Assembly (NCBI RefSeq): GCF_001499905.1
Contig: NZ_LQIS01000020.1
Location: 1-59,650 of the forward strand
DNA: 59,650 nt
From: Mycobacterium sp. GA-1285
Lineage (GTDB): Bacteria > Actinomycetota > Actinomycetes > Mycobacteriales > Mycobacteriaceae
Direction: 5' to 3'
Below the pieces are notes generated by a model. That model searched no databases and was not told where the DNA came from. It was given only the letters and a program-made list of their open reading frames with translations. Every line of letters starts with the position of its first letter. The stretch's first letter is position 1. Positions 16,047 through 24,514 of the stretch are shown here, piece by piece. The position numbers and the translations under genes were made by a program.

Positions 16047-17021
16047 ATGACGGTCATCGGTTTCCACTGTTCTCATGAGCAGATCAATCCGGCGCAACTG
16101 CTGCGCGACGTCCAGCACGCCGAACGGGCGGGTTTCACCGCAGCCATGTCATCGGACCACTTCAGCCCCTGGAGTGAGCGACAAGGCGAGTCCGGTTTCG
16201 CGTGGGCCTTCCTCGGTGCGGCACTGGCTACGACGCAATTGCCGTTCGGGGTCGTCAATGCGCCGGGGCAGCGGTACCACCCGGCGATCATCGCCCAGGC
16301 GATCGCGACGCTCGCACAGATGTTTCCGGGCCGGATATGGGCGGCGCTCGGTTCGGGTGAGGCGTCCAACGAGCGGATCACCGGCGACGAATGGCCGCGC
16401 AAAGAAGTGCGCGACCAGCGCCTCGTCGAGTGCGTCGATGTCATCAGAAGGTTGCTCCGCGGTGATGAGGTCAGCCACCAAGGTCTGGTCCAGGTCAATC
16501 GCGCGCGACTGTGGACCCGACCCGAGAAGATTCCGGATCTCGTCGGACCAGCCGTAACGCCGGAAACCGCCGCCCGACACGCCACCTGGGCCGACGGGCT
16601 CGTCACCGTGAACCAGTCGAGAGAAGCGCTGGAGAAGGTCCTTCGGGCCTACCGCGACGCCGGCGGCCGCGGGCCCGCGCGACTGCAGATTCACCTCAGT
16701 TGGGCGCCGTCGGAGGATGAGGCGCTCGCGATCGCCCACGATCAGTGGCGCAGTAACGTGTTCGATCCCCCAGTCTGCTGGGACACCGAGACGGTCGAGG
16801 CATTCGACGTCATGGGCGAGAAGGTCGCCCCCGAGCAGATGCGTCAATCGGTCCGGATCTCAAGCGATTTGGGCAAGCACGTCGCGTGGCTGCAGCAGGA
16901 TCTTGAACAAGGCTGGGACGAGTTGTACCTGCACTTCGTCGGACAACAGCAGACGGGTTTCATCGACGCGTTCGGCGAACACGTGCTGCCCCGGCTCAAT
17001 CCGACGGCGGTTTCCGCGTGA
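16047..17021 (+). CDS. LLM-class flavin-dependent oxidoreductase (non-F420 subgroup)
   Basis: 324 residues of luciferase-like TIM-barrel type (MTVIGFHCSHEQINPAQLL..., LAQMFPGRIWAALGSGEASNERITG, WADGLVTVNQ). The pattern fits the actinobacterial subfamily described as probable non-F420 flavinoid oxidoreductase. The stop overlaps the start of the GH13 gene (GTGA), so the two are coupled, suggesting a shared but unknown job around sugar or stress metabolism. The start at ATG 16047 gives the usual N-terminus. Confidence 0.85.
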   Translation: MTVIGFHCSHEQINPAQLLRDVQHAERAGFTAAMSSDHFSPWSERQGESGFAWAFLGAALATTQLPFGVVNAPGQRYHPAIIAQAIATLAQMFPGRIWAALGSGEASNERITGDEWPRKEVRDQRLVECVDVIRRLLRGDEVSHQGLVQVNRARLWTRPEKIPDLVGPAVTPETAARHATWADGLVTVNQSREALEKVLRAYRDAGGRGPARLQIHLSWAPSEDEALAIAHDQWRSNVFDPPVCWDTETVEAFDVMGEKVAPEQMRQSVRISSDLGKHVAWLQQDLEQGWDELYLHFVGQQQTGFIDAFGEHVLPRLNPTAVSA

Positions 17022-18694
17022 GGAAGATCGAGACCGGCGACCTGTGGTGGAAGAACGCAGTTTTCTACTGCGTCGACATCGAAACCTACTACGACTGGAA
17101 CGGCGACGGTTGTGGCGACATCCGCGGCATGACCGAGCGCATCGAGTACCTCGCCGACCTCGGCGTGACGTGTCTGTGGCTCATGCCGTTCTACCCCACC
17201 GGGCGGGTGGACGACGGCTACGACATCGTCGACTTCTTCGGTGTCGACCCGCGCCTGGGAACGCACGGCGACTTCGTCGAACTCGTGCGCACCGCCAAGG
17301 CCTCCGGGATCCGGGTGATCGTCGACTTCGTCATGAACCACACCTCGGACCGCCACCCGTGGTTCAAGTCCGCCTGCCGCAGCACCGACGATCCGTATCG
17401 TGACTACTACGTGTGGAGTGCGACCAAACCGAAGTCGAGAAGGAAAGACGTCGTGTTCCCGGACAAGGAGGACAGCCTCTGGGAGCGCGATCCGAAGACC
17501 GACGAGTGGTACCTGCATCACTTCCTCAAGCACCAACCGGACCTGAACATCGCCAACCCGGTTGTGCAGGAGGAGATCTCGCGCGTGCTCGGCTTCTGGC
17601 TCGAGCTGGGGGTATCCGGTTTCCGGGTCGATGCCGTCCCGTTCCTCTTCGCCCGCGACGGAGCGCCCGGCGATCCCGGTGTGTTCGACCCGTACGAGTA
17701 CCTCGGCGACGTCCGCAACTTCGTCACCCGACGGGTCGGCGATGCAGTGCTGCTCGGCGAGGTGAACGTCCCGTATCCCGATCAGAAGTCGTTCTTCGGC
17801 GGCCCCGACGGCGACGGGCTCAACATGCAGTTCGACTTCATCGGCATGCAGAACGTCTACCTGTCCATGGCGCGGGGTGACGCCCGACCGATCGCCGAGG
17901 CGCTGATGCAGCGGCCGCCGCTCGACGTCACGAGCCAGTGGGCCAACTTCGTGCGCAATCACGATGAGCTCACCCTCGACAAACTGAGCGACGACGAGCG
18001 CCAGGAGGTCTTCGACGCCTTCGGCCCCGACTCTGACATGCAGCTCTACGGGCGCGGTCTGCGCAGGCGGCTGCCGGCCATGCTCGGCGGCGATGAGCGG
18101 CGCATGCGGATGGCCTATTCGCTGATGTTCTCGCTGCCCGGCACCCCGGTCCTGTTCTACGGAGAGGAGATCGGCATGGCCGAGAACCTCCACGTTGAAG
18201 GACGCTTCGCGGTGCGCACCCCGATGCAGTGGACCAGCGGTGTCAACGGTGGCTTCTCCAGGGCGGCCACGCGCAAGCTGCCGAGACCCCAGCCCGACGG
18301 AATGTACGGTCCCGACCGGGTCAACGCCGCCGGCCAGCGCCACGACCATCAGTCCTTCTGGTGGTTCATGCGCAATCTCATCTACACCTACCGGTCCCAA
18401 CCCGAGATCGGATGGTCGACGCTTGAGATTCTGAAGCAGCCGAATTCCGCTGTGCTGGCACACGTCTGCCGCGAGAAGTCCGGGTGGGCAATGGTCGCCC
18501 TGCACAACTTCGGTGCCGAGGGCTGCCTCGTGCCGATCCAACTCGACGAGGCGCCGGGCTGCAAGCTCATCGACCTGCTCGACGACCTCACTGAACACCA
18601 ACTCGACGACAAGGGCCGCATCGAGGTCGGCGTGGAACCGTACGGCTACCGGTGGTTGCGGCTATTGCGCCCCGACGACCCGCCGATCATCTGA
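17018..18694 (+). CDS. GH13 alpha-amylase family enzyme, trehalose-synthase-like
   Basis: 558 residues with a (beta/alpha)8 GH13 domain: VDIETYYDWNGDGCGDIRG, DFVMNHTS, the nucleophile Asp205 in GFRVDAV, the acid/base Glu248 in LLGEVN and Asp316 in VRNHDEL. A C-terminal beta domain follows. Sequence style resembles TreS, which interconverts maltose and trehalose, but it is somewhat shorter than mycobacterial TreS (about 600 residues) and no maltokinase gene adjoins. Substrate is not certain. It starts at GTG overlapping the flavin-oxidoreductase stop; the 3' end overlaps the convergent MFS gene by 33 bp. Confidence 0.85.
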   Translation: MRKIETGDLWWKNAVFYCVDIETYYDWNGDGCGDIRGMTERIEYLADLGVTCLWLMPFYPTGRVDDGYDIVDFFGVDPRLGTHGDFVELVRTAKASGIRVIVDFVMNHTSDRHPWFKSACRSTDDPYRDYYVWSATKPKSRRKDVVFPDKEDSLWERDPKTDEWYLHHFLKHQPDLNIANPVVQEEISRVLGFWLELGVSGFRVDAVPFLFARDGAPGDPGVFDPYEYLGDVRNFVTRRVGDAVLLGEVNVPYPDQKSFFGGPDGDGLNMQFDFIGMQNVYLSMARGDARPIAEALMQRPPLDVTSQWANFVRNHDELTLDKLSDDERQEVFDAFGPDSDMQLYGRGLRRRLPAMLGGDERRMRMAYSLMFSLPGTPVLFYGEEIGMAENLHVEGRFAVRTPMQWTSGVNGGFSRAATRKLPRPQPDGMYGPDRVNAAGQRHDHQSFWWFMRNLIYTYRSQPEIGWSTLEILKQPNSAVLAHVCREKSGWAMVALHNFGAEGCLVPIQLDEAPGCKLIDLLDDLTEHQLDDKGRIEVGVEPYGYRWLRLLRPDDPPII

Positions 18695-19960
18695 TTCGAC
18701 GATTTCACGGACGAACCTTCGACTGGCCAGCAGGTAATAGGCGATCGCGACCACCTGGAACACCGGCACGATCAGCAGCGCCCGCCCCAGCGACATCGCA
18801 CCGAGGTCGTCCTTGAGCGCATCGCTGATGACACCGGTGAGGAACGGGCCCGCCGACCCGACGATGGCGCCGAAGAACAGGAAGATCGCCGAAGCCGTCG
18901 CACGCTGTTCGGGTCGGGCCAGTCGCTGGATGGCCGCGATGGACGGCGCCATGTACGCCGTGCCGACGAGGTAGCTCAGCGAGATGAACCATATGCACAG
19001 CGTCCGGTCGCCCACCGTGAACGCCAGTGCCGAGAACGGGAGCATCGCAGCGGTCATTGCGACCACCAGCCACAGCAGCCACCGAGGATCGGAAGCCGAC
19101 AACCGGTCTGCGACCCGGCCGACGACCAGAAGGCCGAGGATGCCCGTCAACCCGCTGGCGATGCCGTACTGCACCCCGACCTCGCCCAACTCCATACCGC
19201 GGGTCCGGACCAGATAAGCGGGGGCGAAGGCCGTCAACGAGTAGCCGGCCACCGAGATGCACGACGCTCCGACGACGACACCCACGAAGCTGCCTTTGCG
19301 CAGCAGATCCCAGGCCTTGGCGGGCACATCGACCTCGTCTTCGGTGGTGGCCGGCATCGACTGCCCGCGCCCGAGCGTGAGAAGGACCAGCGGCGCGAAC
19401 GCCACGCTGATCGCCCCCATCACCACGAACGCCATCCGCCAGCCCAGGGTTTGCGCCAGCAGGCCGCCGCCGATCAGGCTGGCCGCGCTGGCCAGTGGGA
19501 TGGCGAGCGTGATCACCGCCAGCGGGGCCGCACGCCGTTGTGGTGCGAAGTTGCGCGCGACATACGCGTGCGCGGCCGGTGTGCTGCCGGCCTCACCGAT
19601 CGCCACGCCCACGCGGGTGAGCGCCAGTTGCAGACCCGACTGCACCGCGCCGCCCAGCATCGTCATCGCGCCCCACAGCGTCAGGCACGTCGACACCACC
19701 AGCCCGAACGCACCACGGTCGGCGATCCGGGCGATCAGCAGGCCGAGCACGGCGTAGACGGCCAGAAAGCCGAACCCGTTGATCACGCCGAGCGCGGTAT
19801 CGGACAGGTCCAGTTCGGCCCTGATCGGTTCGGCGAGGACCGCGGGCAGGAACCGGTCCGCGTAGTTCAGCGTCCCGACGATCGCAAGCAGTGCGACCGC
19901 AACCCAGGCTCGCTGCGCGCTGTGGGTGCCGCTGACCGGAGCGAGCTGTGCAGTAGCCAT
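18662..19960 (-). CDS. MFS transporter
   Basis: 432 residues with about twelve TM helices. It begins AWVAVALLAIVGTLNYADRFLPAVLAEPI, the NYxDR motif typical of the anion:cation/spinster-like MFS branch, and has IARIADRGAF and GRVADRLSASDPR at the usual cytoplasmic loops. GEAGSTPAAHAY lies in helix 5. Substrates of this branch are organic acids or lipids; none can be chosen here. The gene is monocistronic and convergent with the GH13 gene, overlapping it by 33 bp. Confidence 0.88.
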   Translation of the reverse strand: MATAQLAPVSGTHSAQRAWVAVALLAIVGTLNYADRFLPAVLAEPIRAELDLSDTALGVINGFGFLAVYAVLGLLIARIADRGAFGLVVSTCLTLWGAMTMLGGAVQSGLQLALTRVGVAIGEAGSTPAAHAYVARNFAPQRRAAPLAVITLAIPLASAASLIGGGLLAQTLGWRMAFVVMGAISVAFAPLVLLTLGRGQSMPATTEDEVDVPAKAWDLLRKGSFVGVVVGASCISVAGYSLTAFAPAYLVRTRGMELGEVGVQYGIASGLTGILGLLVVGRVADRLSASDPRWLLWLVVAMTAAMLPFSALAFTVGDRTLCIWFISLSYLVGTAYMAPSIAAIQRLARPEQRATASAIFLFFGAIVGSAGPFLTGVISDALKDDLGAMSLGRALLIVPVFQVVAIAYYLLASRRFVREIVESDDRRVVGAQ

Positions 19961-20032
19961 GTCGTGGGCAGCTTTCCAGAACTTCGTCGCGTACCCGGGA
20001 TTAATTGGGTTTCAAGGGGGTAAATAACCGTC

Positions 20033-20152
20033 ATGCCCGAAGCCGAAGAAGTCACCGCGGTCGCGATCTGCGGCGGATGTGGTTACCCGACACTCGGGCC
20101 GAACCTGTGCTCCTACTGCCAAGCCATGACCGCCGATCCGGCCGCCGCCTGA
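20033..20152 (+). CDS. 39-residue zinc-ribbon-like micro-protein
   Basis: An ATG at 20033 preceded by AAGGGGG opens a 39-codon frame, MPEAEEVTAVAICGGCGYPT..., ending TGA at 20150-20152. Two CxxC pairs (CGGC and CSYC) are separated by 11 residues as in a rubredoxin/zinc-ribbon knuckle, with an acidic start. It sits between the 5' end of the divergent MFS gene and the 3' end of the dipeptidase gene. Function is unknown. Coding status is inferred from the ribosome site and the spaced cysteines. Confidence 0.55.
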   Translation: MPEAEEVTAVAICGGCGYPTLGPNLCSYCQAMTADPAAA

Positions 20153-20168
20153 CGGGCGTGGCAGACAG

Positions 20169-20822
20169 TTAGTTCACGGGAACGTCGAGTATCGGGTGCC
20201 GCCGGTTCGCACCCGGCGCGTCGAAATGCCACCACTCGCCGGCATAAACCGTGAGCCCGCCTGCGCCCATCGCGTCGCGCAACCGTCTGCGGTTGGTCTG
20301 AGCTGCGGGGCTGACCCCGTCGATGGCATAAGCGTTGGCGCGCGAAGTGAACTCGTCGAAGCCGGTACCCATGTCGACGAGGGCGCCGTCACGGGACAGG
20401 GTCACGTCGACCGACAACGCCGCTTCATGGCTGGTGGCGTAGGGGCCGGGCAGGGCCACCCACCCGGGATCGGAGACGGCCTCGAACATCCGCACCTGTA
20501 CGTCGTGTGGGCGGTAGCAATCCCAGAACACCAGCACCTCCCCACCGGGGCGTAACGCGTCGGCGGCCGCCGCCAAGCCGGGTGCCATCGACTGGTGGAC
20601 CAGGCACCGCGCATCGGCGGGGTACAGCTGCTCGCCGACGAAGTTGTCGGTCGTCGCATAGCGCAGGTCGATCACCGCGTCGGGCACGACGGTGCGCACA
20701 TCGACGAGTCCGGCCGCCCGGGCCGCATCTGTCAGGGGCGGCACGGGTGCGTCCGGTGTCGCGGTGGCAACTCCCGTCGGCCACGCGAGGGCGACAGCCG
20801 CCACTGCCCAGGCTCTGCGCAT
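20169..20822 (-). CDS. Secreted VanX/DdpX-like D-Ala-D-Ala dipeptidase (M15D)
   Basis: 217 residues with a signal peptide (MRRAWAVAAVALAWPTGVATA). The zinc ligands and catalytic residues fit M15D: SHEAALSVD (His and Asp), and EWWHFD (catalytic Glu, zinc His). CYRPHDVQV is the conserved Arg-containing region. Enzymes of this family cleave D-Ala-D-Ala or other cell-wall dipeptides in the periplasm. The second motif reads SHEAALSVD where VanX-type enzymes have a Gly-containing SRHSRGSAID-like motif, so specificity may differ. It stands alone; no van genes are nearby. Confidence 0.85.
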   Translation of the reverse strand: MRRAWAVAAVALAWPTGVATATPDAPVPPLTDAARAAGLVDVRTVVPDAVIDLRYATTDNFVGEQLYPADARCLVHQSMAPGLAAAADALRPGGEVLVFWDCYRPHDVQVRMFEAVSDPGWVALPGPYATSHEAALSVDVTLSRDGALVDMGTGFDEFTSRANAYAIDGVSPAAQTNRRRLRDAMGAGGLTVYAGEWWHFDAPGANRRHPILDVPVN

Positions 20823-20849
20823 ATCGCCTCGCTTCCGGACTGGTTGAAA

Positions 20850-22307
20850 TCACGGGCCCCGCGAGGCTTCCCATCGAATTCGATCCGCGCTGACCCGCGG
20901 CAGAGCGCCCGGCATGTCGGTGGTCGTATCTCCCAGGCCCGCGGCCCCGCGCAGTTCGGCGAAAGCGGCGATGAACGCGTCCGTGGCGGTGTGGACATCG
21001 TCGAACGCCAGGTCGTCACACAGCACCGAGATGTTGAGCTGATCGACGTAGCTCCACACCGTCACGTTCATCGCCGAACCGGCGGCCAGGGGGCCGATCG
21101 AGTAGATCTCGGTGACCACCGCACCCGCGATCCGGCCGCGCTCGCGGGGCCCCGGCACGTTCGACACGATCAGGTTGAACAACCGGTTCGGCGCCTCACG
21201 TCGTGACATCAAGCCGAAGGTGGCACGGGCCGCCGCGGGCGGTACGTACCGTAGACCTTTGCCCACGGTGGCGGGGCCGAGTAACTCGTTGTCCTCTTTG
21301 GCGATCAGCGCGGCCGTCCGGATCAACCGCAGCCTTTCCAGCGGATCGGCGATCTGTACCGGCAGGGACACCAGCATGGTGCTCAACTCGTTGCCGGTGA
21401 TCCGGTAAGGGGAGGTGTCGGTCGCGGCGGGAACTGAGGCGATCAGCGCGTGGTCGGCGCCTCCGTCGCGCTCGAGGAGCAACGTGCGTAATCCGCCGGC
21501 GGCGATTGCGAGGACCACGTCGTTGATGGTCGATTCGAGATGTCTGCTGGTCGCTTTCACCTCGTCGAGCGACAGGCTGGCGGTCGCGAACGAGCGTCCC
21601 GCCGAGATCTTGCGATTGAGAAAGGTAGGGGGCGGTTTGAACCGTTCGGCGAGATCTGGATGGCGACGGCGCTGACGTGCTCGCTGCTGAAGTCGGTATG
21701 CGCCCACGACAACCTCTTTGACGACGCCAGGCAGGCCCGCGAGCTGGCGCAGGTGATCACGAACCGCGAACACCAGCAGACCGGCGGCCGACGGTGAGTC
21801 GACGTCGCCTCCGGACAGCGATTCGCCCGCGCCGGGCCATTCCATCGCACGAGCCATCAGGTTCGCCGAGGCGACGCCGTCGGCCAACGCGTGGTGCACC
21901 TTGCCGATCACCGCGACGCGGTTTTCGGCGACTCCTTCGGCGTAGTACAGCTCCCACAGCGGTCGGCTGCGATCCAAGGGTGTGCTCGCGATCTCCCCGA
22001 TCAGCGCGTCCAGTCCCGCACGCCCGCGTGGGTCCGGCACGGTGACTCTTCGGACGTGGTATCCGAAGTCGATGTCGGCGCCTTCCCGCCACACCGGCCG
22101 ATGCAGGTTCAGTGGAACGTCGACGAGTTCGTACCGAAACGGATCGAGCGCAGGCAGGCGTTTGCGGAACGTCTCGAGGAACGCGTCGAACGTCGGCTCG
22201 CCCTCGAAGCGCGAGGTGTCGATCACGGCGATCTTGATTGTGTGCTGGTGCACGTTCGGTGTTTCGCTGGACAGGAGCAGCGAGTCCCAACCACTGAGGC
22301 GCTTCAC
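20850..22307 (-). CDS. WS/DGAT wax ester synthase/diacylglycerol acyltransferase
   Basis: 485 residues from the GTG that gives VKRLSGWDSLLLSSETP, with GAAGG before it. The catalytic motif HHALADG is at residues 138-144, and the later conserved segments STINDVVLAIAAGGLRTLL, VSLPVQIADPLERL and NLIVSNVPGP are present. These enzymes make triacylglycerol or wax esters from acyl-CoA; mycobacteria carry many copies. The gene begins 4 bp after the stop of the upstream alpha/beta hydrolase, so the pair is an operon, perhaps for lipid storage and turnover. Confidence 0.92.
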   Translation of the reverse strand: MKRLSGWDSLLLSSETPNVHQHTIKIAVIDTSRFEGEPTFDAFLETFRKRLPALDPFRYELVDVPLNLHRPVWREGADIDFGYHVRRVTVPDPRGRAGLDALIGEIASTPLDRSRPLWELYYAEGVAENRVAVIGKVHHALADGVASANLMARAMEWPGAGESLSGGDVDSPSAAGLLVFAVRDHLRQLAGLPGVVKEVVVGAYRLQQRARQRRRHPDLAERFKPPPTFLNRKISAGRSFATASLSLDEVKATSRHLESTINDVVLAIAAGGLRTLLLERDGGADHALIASVPAATDTSPYRITGNELSTMLVSLPVQIADPLERLRLIRTAALIAKEDNELLGPATVGKGLRYVPPAAARATFGLMSRREAPNRLFNLIVSNVPGPRERGRIAGAVVTEIYSIGPLAAGSAMNVTVWSYVDQLNISVLCDDLAFDDVHTATDAFIAAFAELRGAAGLGDTTTDMPGALPRVSADRIRWEASRGP

Positions 22308-22311
22308 ATCG

Positions 22312-23184
22312 CTAACCTTCGGCGGCTCGGTACCGCCGGGTCGAAGGCAGGCGCGCACACACCGACTCGACGGCAAGGACGAGTCCCGCGACGAACTTGT
22401 CGGAGGCGAACGTGCATCCGGCGTGTCCGGCTTCCACCTCGACGGTCTCGGCGCCGGGTATCCGACTTGCCAGCCAGCGCTGCCGCCGCACGCCGAACGC
22501 GCGGTCCCGCGTCGTCACCATCACCGCCGTCGGGACGTCAACCTCGTGGATCCAGGTCGACGAGTCGAATCGGATCACCTCGGCGACCGCCCGGGTGATG
22601 GCACCGGGTGAGGTGCTGCGCACCTGGCCCAGTAGCCACTGATGGTCGCGCAGCCACCCCGGCGTCACGGCCTTGGCCGGGTCGAGTCGCCGGGCCGGCG
22701 GGCTTAGCGAATCGAGCATCGCCGCGAACAACCCGGTCGCGACCCGCTCGTAGCTCGCTCGGTTCACCGCCGCCGTCGCCGCACACAGCACCAGGCCGTC
22801 GACGCGCTCCCGGTGCCGCTTCCAGACCAATTGCGCGACAAGCGATCCCAGCGAATATCCGACGGGGATGAAGGTGTCGACGGCCAACACGTCGGCCAGT
22901 GCCGCGACGTCGTCGGCGCAGTCCTCGAGCAGGAACCGAGGGGTTTCGATGCCCTGGCCGTGACCGCGTTGGTCGAAGACGACGACGCGACCGAAGTCTT
23001 GCAGCGCGTCCAGCGCGGGGTACCACGTCATCACGCCTGTGCACGCCAGCGAATGCAGCAGCACGAACGTCGGTCCGTCCCGGGGGCCCGAGTCGACGAC
23101 GTAGGTGGTGCCCCGGCCGGGAAGTTCGACCATCCGGCCGTCCGGGATGTTGGCGACCGAGGCCACCGCGGGTAGCGGAGGCAC
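22312..23184 (-). CDS. Alpha/beta hydrolase
   Basis: At least 290 residues. HSLACTGVMTWYPALDAL is the oxyanion region, VVVFDQRGHGQG is typical, the nucleophile is in VGYSLGS, the acid is in VTTRDRAFG and the His in VEAGHAG. The likely activity is ester or lactone hydrolysis. The 5' end is unresolved: the coding-like segment LYRGDIAWNLLRPLSVPRVPP lies upstream of the GTG used here, but the only in-frame common start beyond it (23412) falls inside the divergent XdhC gene. It is translationally close to the WS/DGAT gene (4-bp gap). Confidence 0.8.
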   Translation of the reverse strand: MPPLPAVASVANIPDGRMVELPGRGTTYVVDSGPRDGPTFVLLHSLACTGVMTWYPALDALQDFGRVVVFDQRGHGQGIETPRFLLEDCADDVAALADVLAVDTFIPVGYSLGSLVAQLVWKRHRERVDGLVLCAATAAVNRASYERVATGLFAAMLDSLSPPARRLDPAKAVTPGWLRDHQWLLGQVRSTSPGAITRAVAEVIRFDSSTWIHEVDVPTAVMVTTRDRAFGVRRQRWLASRIPGAETVEVEAGHAGCTFASDKFVAGLVLAVESVCARLPSTRRYRAAEG

Positions 23185-23318
23185 CCGCGGAACGGAGAGA
23201 GGTCTCAGCAGATTCCAGGCGATATCTCCACGATAGAGCCCAGCACCGCGCGCCGTCCGACGGATCGCGCCGCTGACCGCTGAGCACTCGCACAGCGTTA
23301 CGGGCTTAGACTGCCAGC

Positions 23319-24440
23319 GTGCGCGAGGTGCTCGAGGAGTTGCTGACCGTGTGGCGGTCCGGCGGCACCGCCGGTGTGGCCACCGTCGTGCGCACGATCC
23401 GCTCGGCGCCACGCCAGCCGGGCGCCACCATGGTGGTCTCTCCCGACGGCTCGGTAGCCGGTTCGGTGTCGGGTGGCTGCGTCGAGGCCGCCGTCTACGA
23501 ACTGGTCAACGAGGTCGTCTCCTCGGGACGCCCCGAGGTGCAGCGCTACGGCATCAGCGACGACGACGCATTCGCCGTGGGACTGACATGCGGCGGCATC
23601 ATCGACATTTTCGCCGAGCCGGTGTCCCGCGGCACCTTCCCGCAGTTGCAGGCGATCGCGGACGGCATCGCCGCGCACCGGCCCACCGCCGTAGCCACCG
23701 TCATCGCACACCCCGTCGCCGACCGGATCGGGCGCCGCCTGGTCATCGGCACGGATTCGGTGGACGGATCACTCGGCTCGGCGCGTGTTGACGCCGCCGT
23801 GACCGACGACGCGCGCGGGTTACTCGCCGTCGGCCGCACAGGTGTGCTGTCGTACGGCCCCGACGGGCAACGCCAGGAGACGGGCATGGAGGTGTTCGTC
23901 GCCAGCCACGCACCGCCGCCGCGGATGCTGATCTTCGGGGCGATCGACTTCGCCGCCGCCCTCGCACAGCAGGGCGCCCTACTCGGATATCAGGTCACCG
24001 TCTGCGACGCCCGCCCCGTCTTCGCCACCCCGGCCCGCTTCCCCGGTGCCGACGAGGTCGTGGCGATGTGGCCGGACCGCTACCTCACCGAACAGGCCCA
24101 GCAGGGCGCGATCGACGCCCGCACCGCGATCTGCGTGCTCACGCACGATCCGAAGTTCGACGTTCCCGTTCTCCGGGTCGCGGTGCGCCTGCCCGAGGTC
24201 GGTTACATCGGGGTGATGGGATCGCGCCGGACCCACGAGGACCGGATGCGGCGGTTGCGCGAGTGCGGCCTCACGGACGCCGAACTGACCCGGCTGGCCA
24301 GCCCGATCGGCCTCGATCTGGGCGCTCGGACACCCGAGGAGACCGCGGTTTCGATCGCGGCGGAGATCATCGCCCGCAAGTGGGGAGGCGGCGGCAGACC
24401 GCTGAGCGACACGGACGGTCGCATCCACCACGAGGGATGA
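23319..24440 (+). CDS. XdhC/CoxI-family molybdenum hydroxylase maturation factor
   Basis: 373 residues. The N-terminal XdhC_CoxI domain (REVLEELLTVWRSGGTAGVATVV..., GSVSGGCVEAAVYE, LTCGGIIDIF) is followed by a Rossmann-type C-terminal domain (MLIFGAIDFAAALAQQGALLGYQVTVCDAR, GVMGSRRTHEDRMRRL). XdhC binds the Mo cofactor, promotes its sulfuration and inserts it into the large subunit. It is the first gene of the operon and divergent from the hydrolase. The start GTG gives the canonical N-terminus. Confidence 0.9.
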   Translation: MREVLEELLTVWRSGGTAGVATVVRTIRSAPRQPGATMVVSPDGSVAGSVSGGCVEAAVYELVNEVVSSGRPEVQRYGISDDDAFAVGLTCGGIIDIFAEPVSRGTFPQLQAIADGIAAHRPTAVATVIAHPVADRIGRRLVIGTDSVDGSLGSARVDAAVTDDARGLLAVGRTGVLSYGPDGQRQETGMEVFVASHAPPPRMLIFGAIDFAAALAQQGALLGYQVTVCDARPVFATPARFPGADEVVAMWPDRYLTEQAQQGAIDARTAICVLTHDPKFDVPVLRVAVRLPEVGYIGVMGSRRTHEDRMRRLRECGLTDAELTRLASPIGLDLGARTPEETAVSIAAEIIARKWGGGGRPLSDTDGRIHHEG

Positions 24441-24514
24441 GACAACGCGTATGGAAATGTCGTTCTCGGATGCGATAACGTCACTCTTTACATGGCGAGG
24501 AGAAGGGTGAACCG

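Noticed and set aside
16844..18601. 585-codon open frame on the minus strand
   Set aside because: It is antisense to the GH13 gene, with no recognisable motif and a His/Val/Arg composition typical of shadow frames.
20169..20822. Vancomycin-resistance dipeptidase
   Set aside because: It is VanX-like in fold, but has a signal peptide and no vanH/vanA neighbours, so a cell-wall turnover role is more likely.
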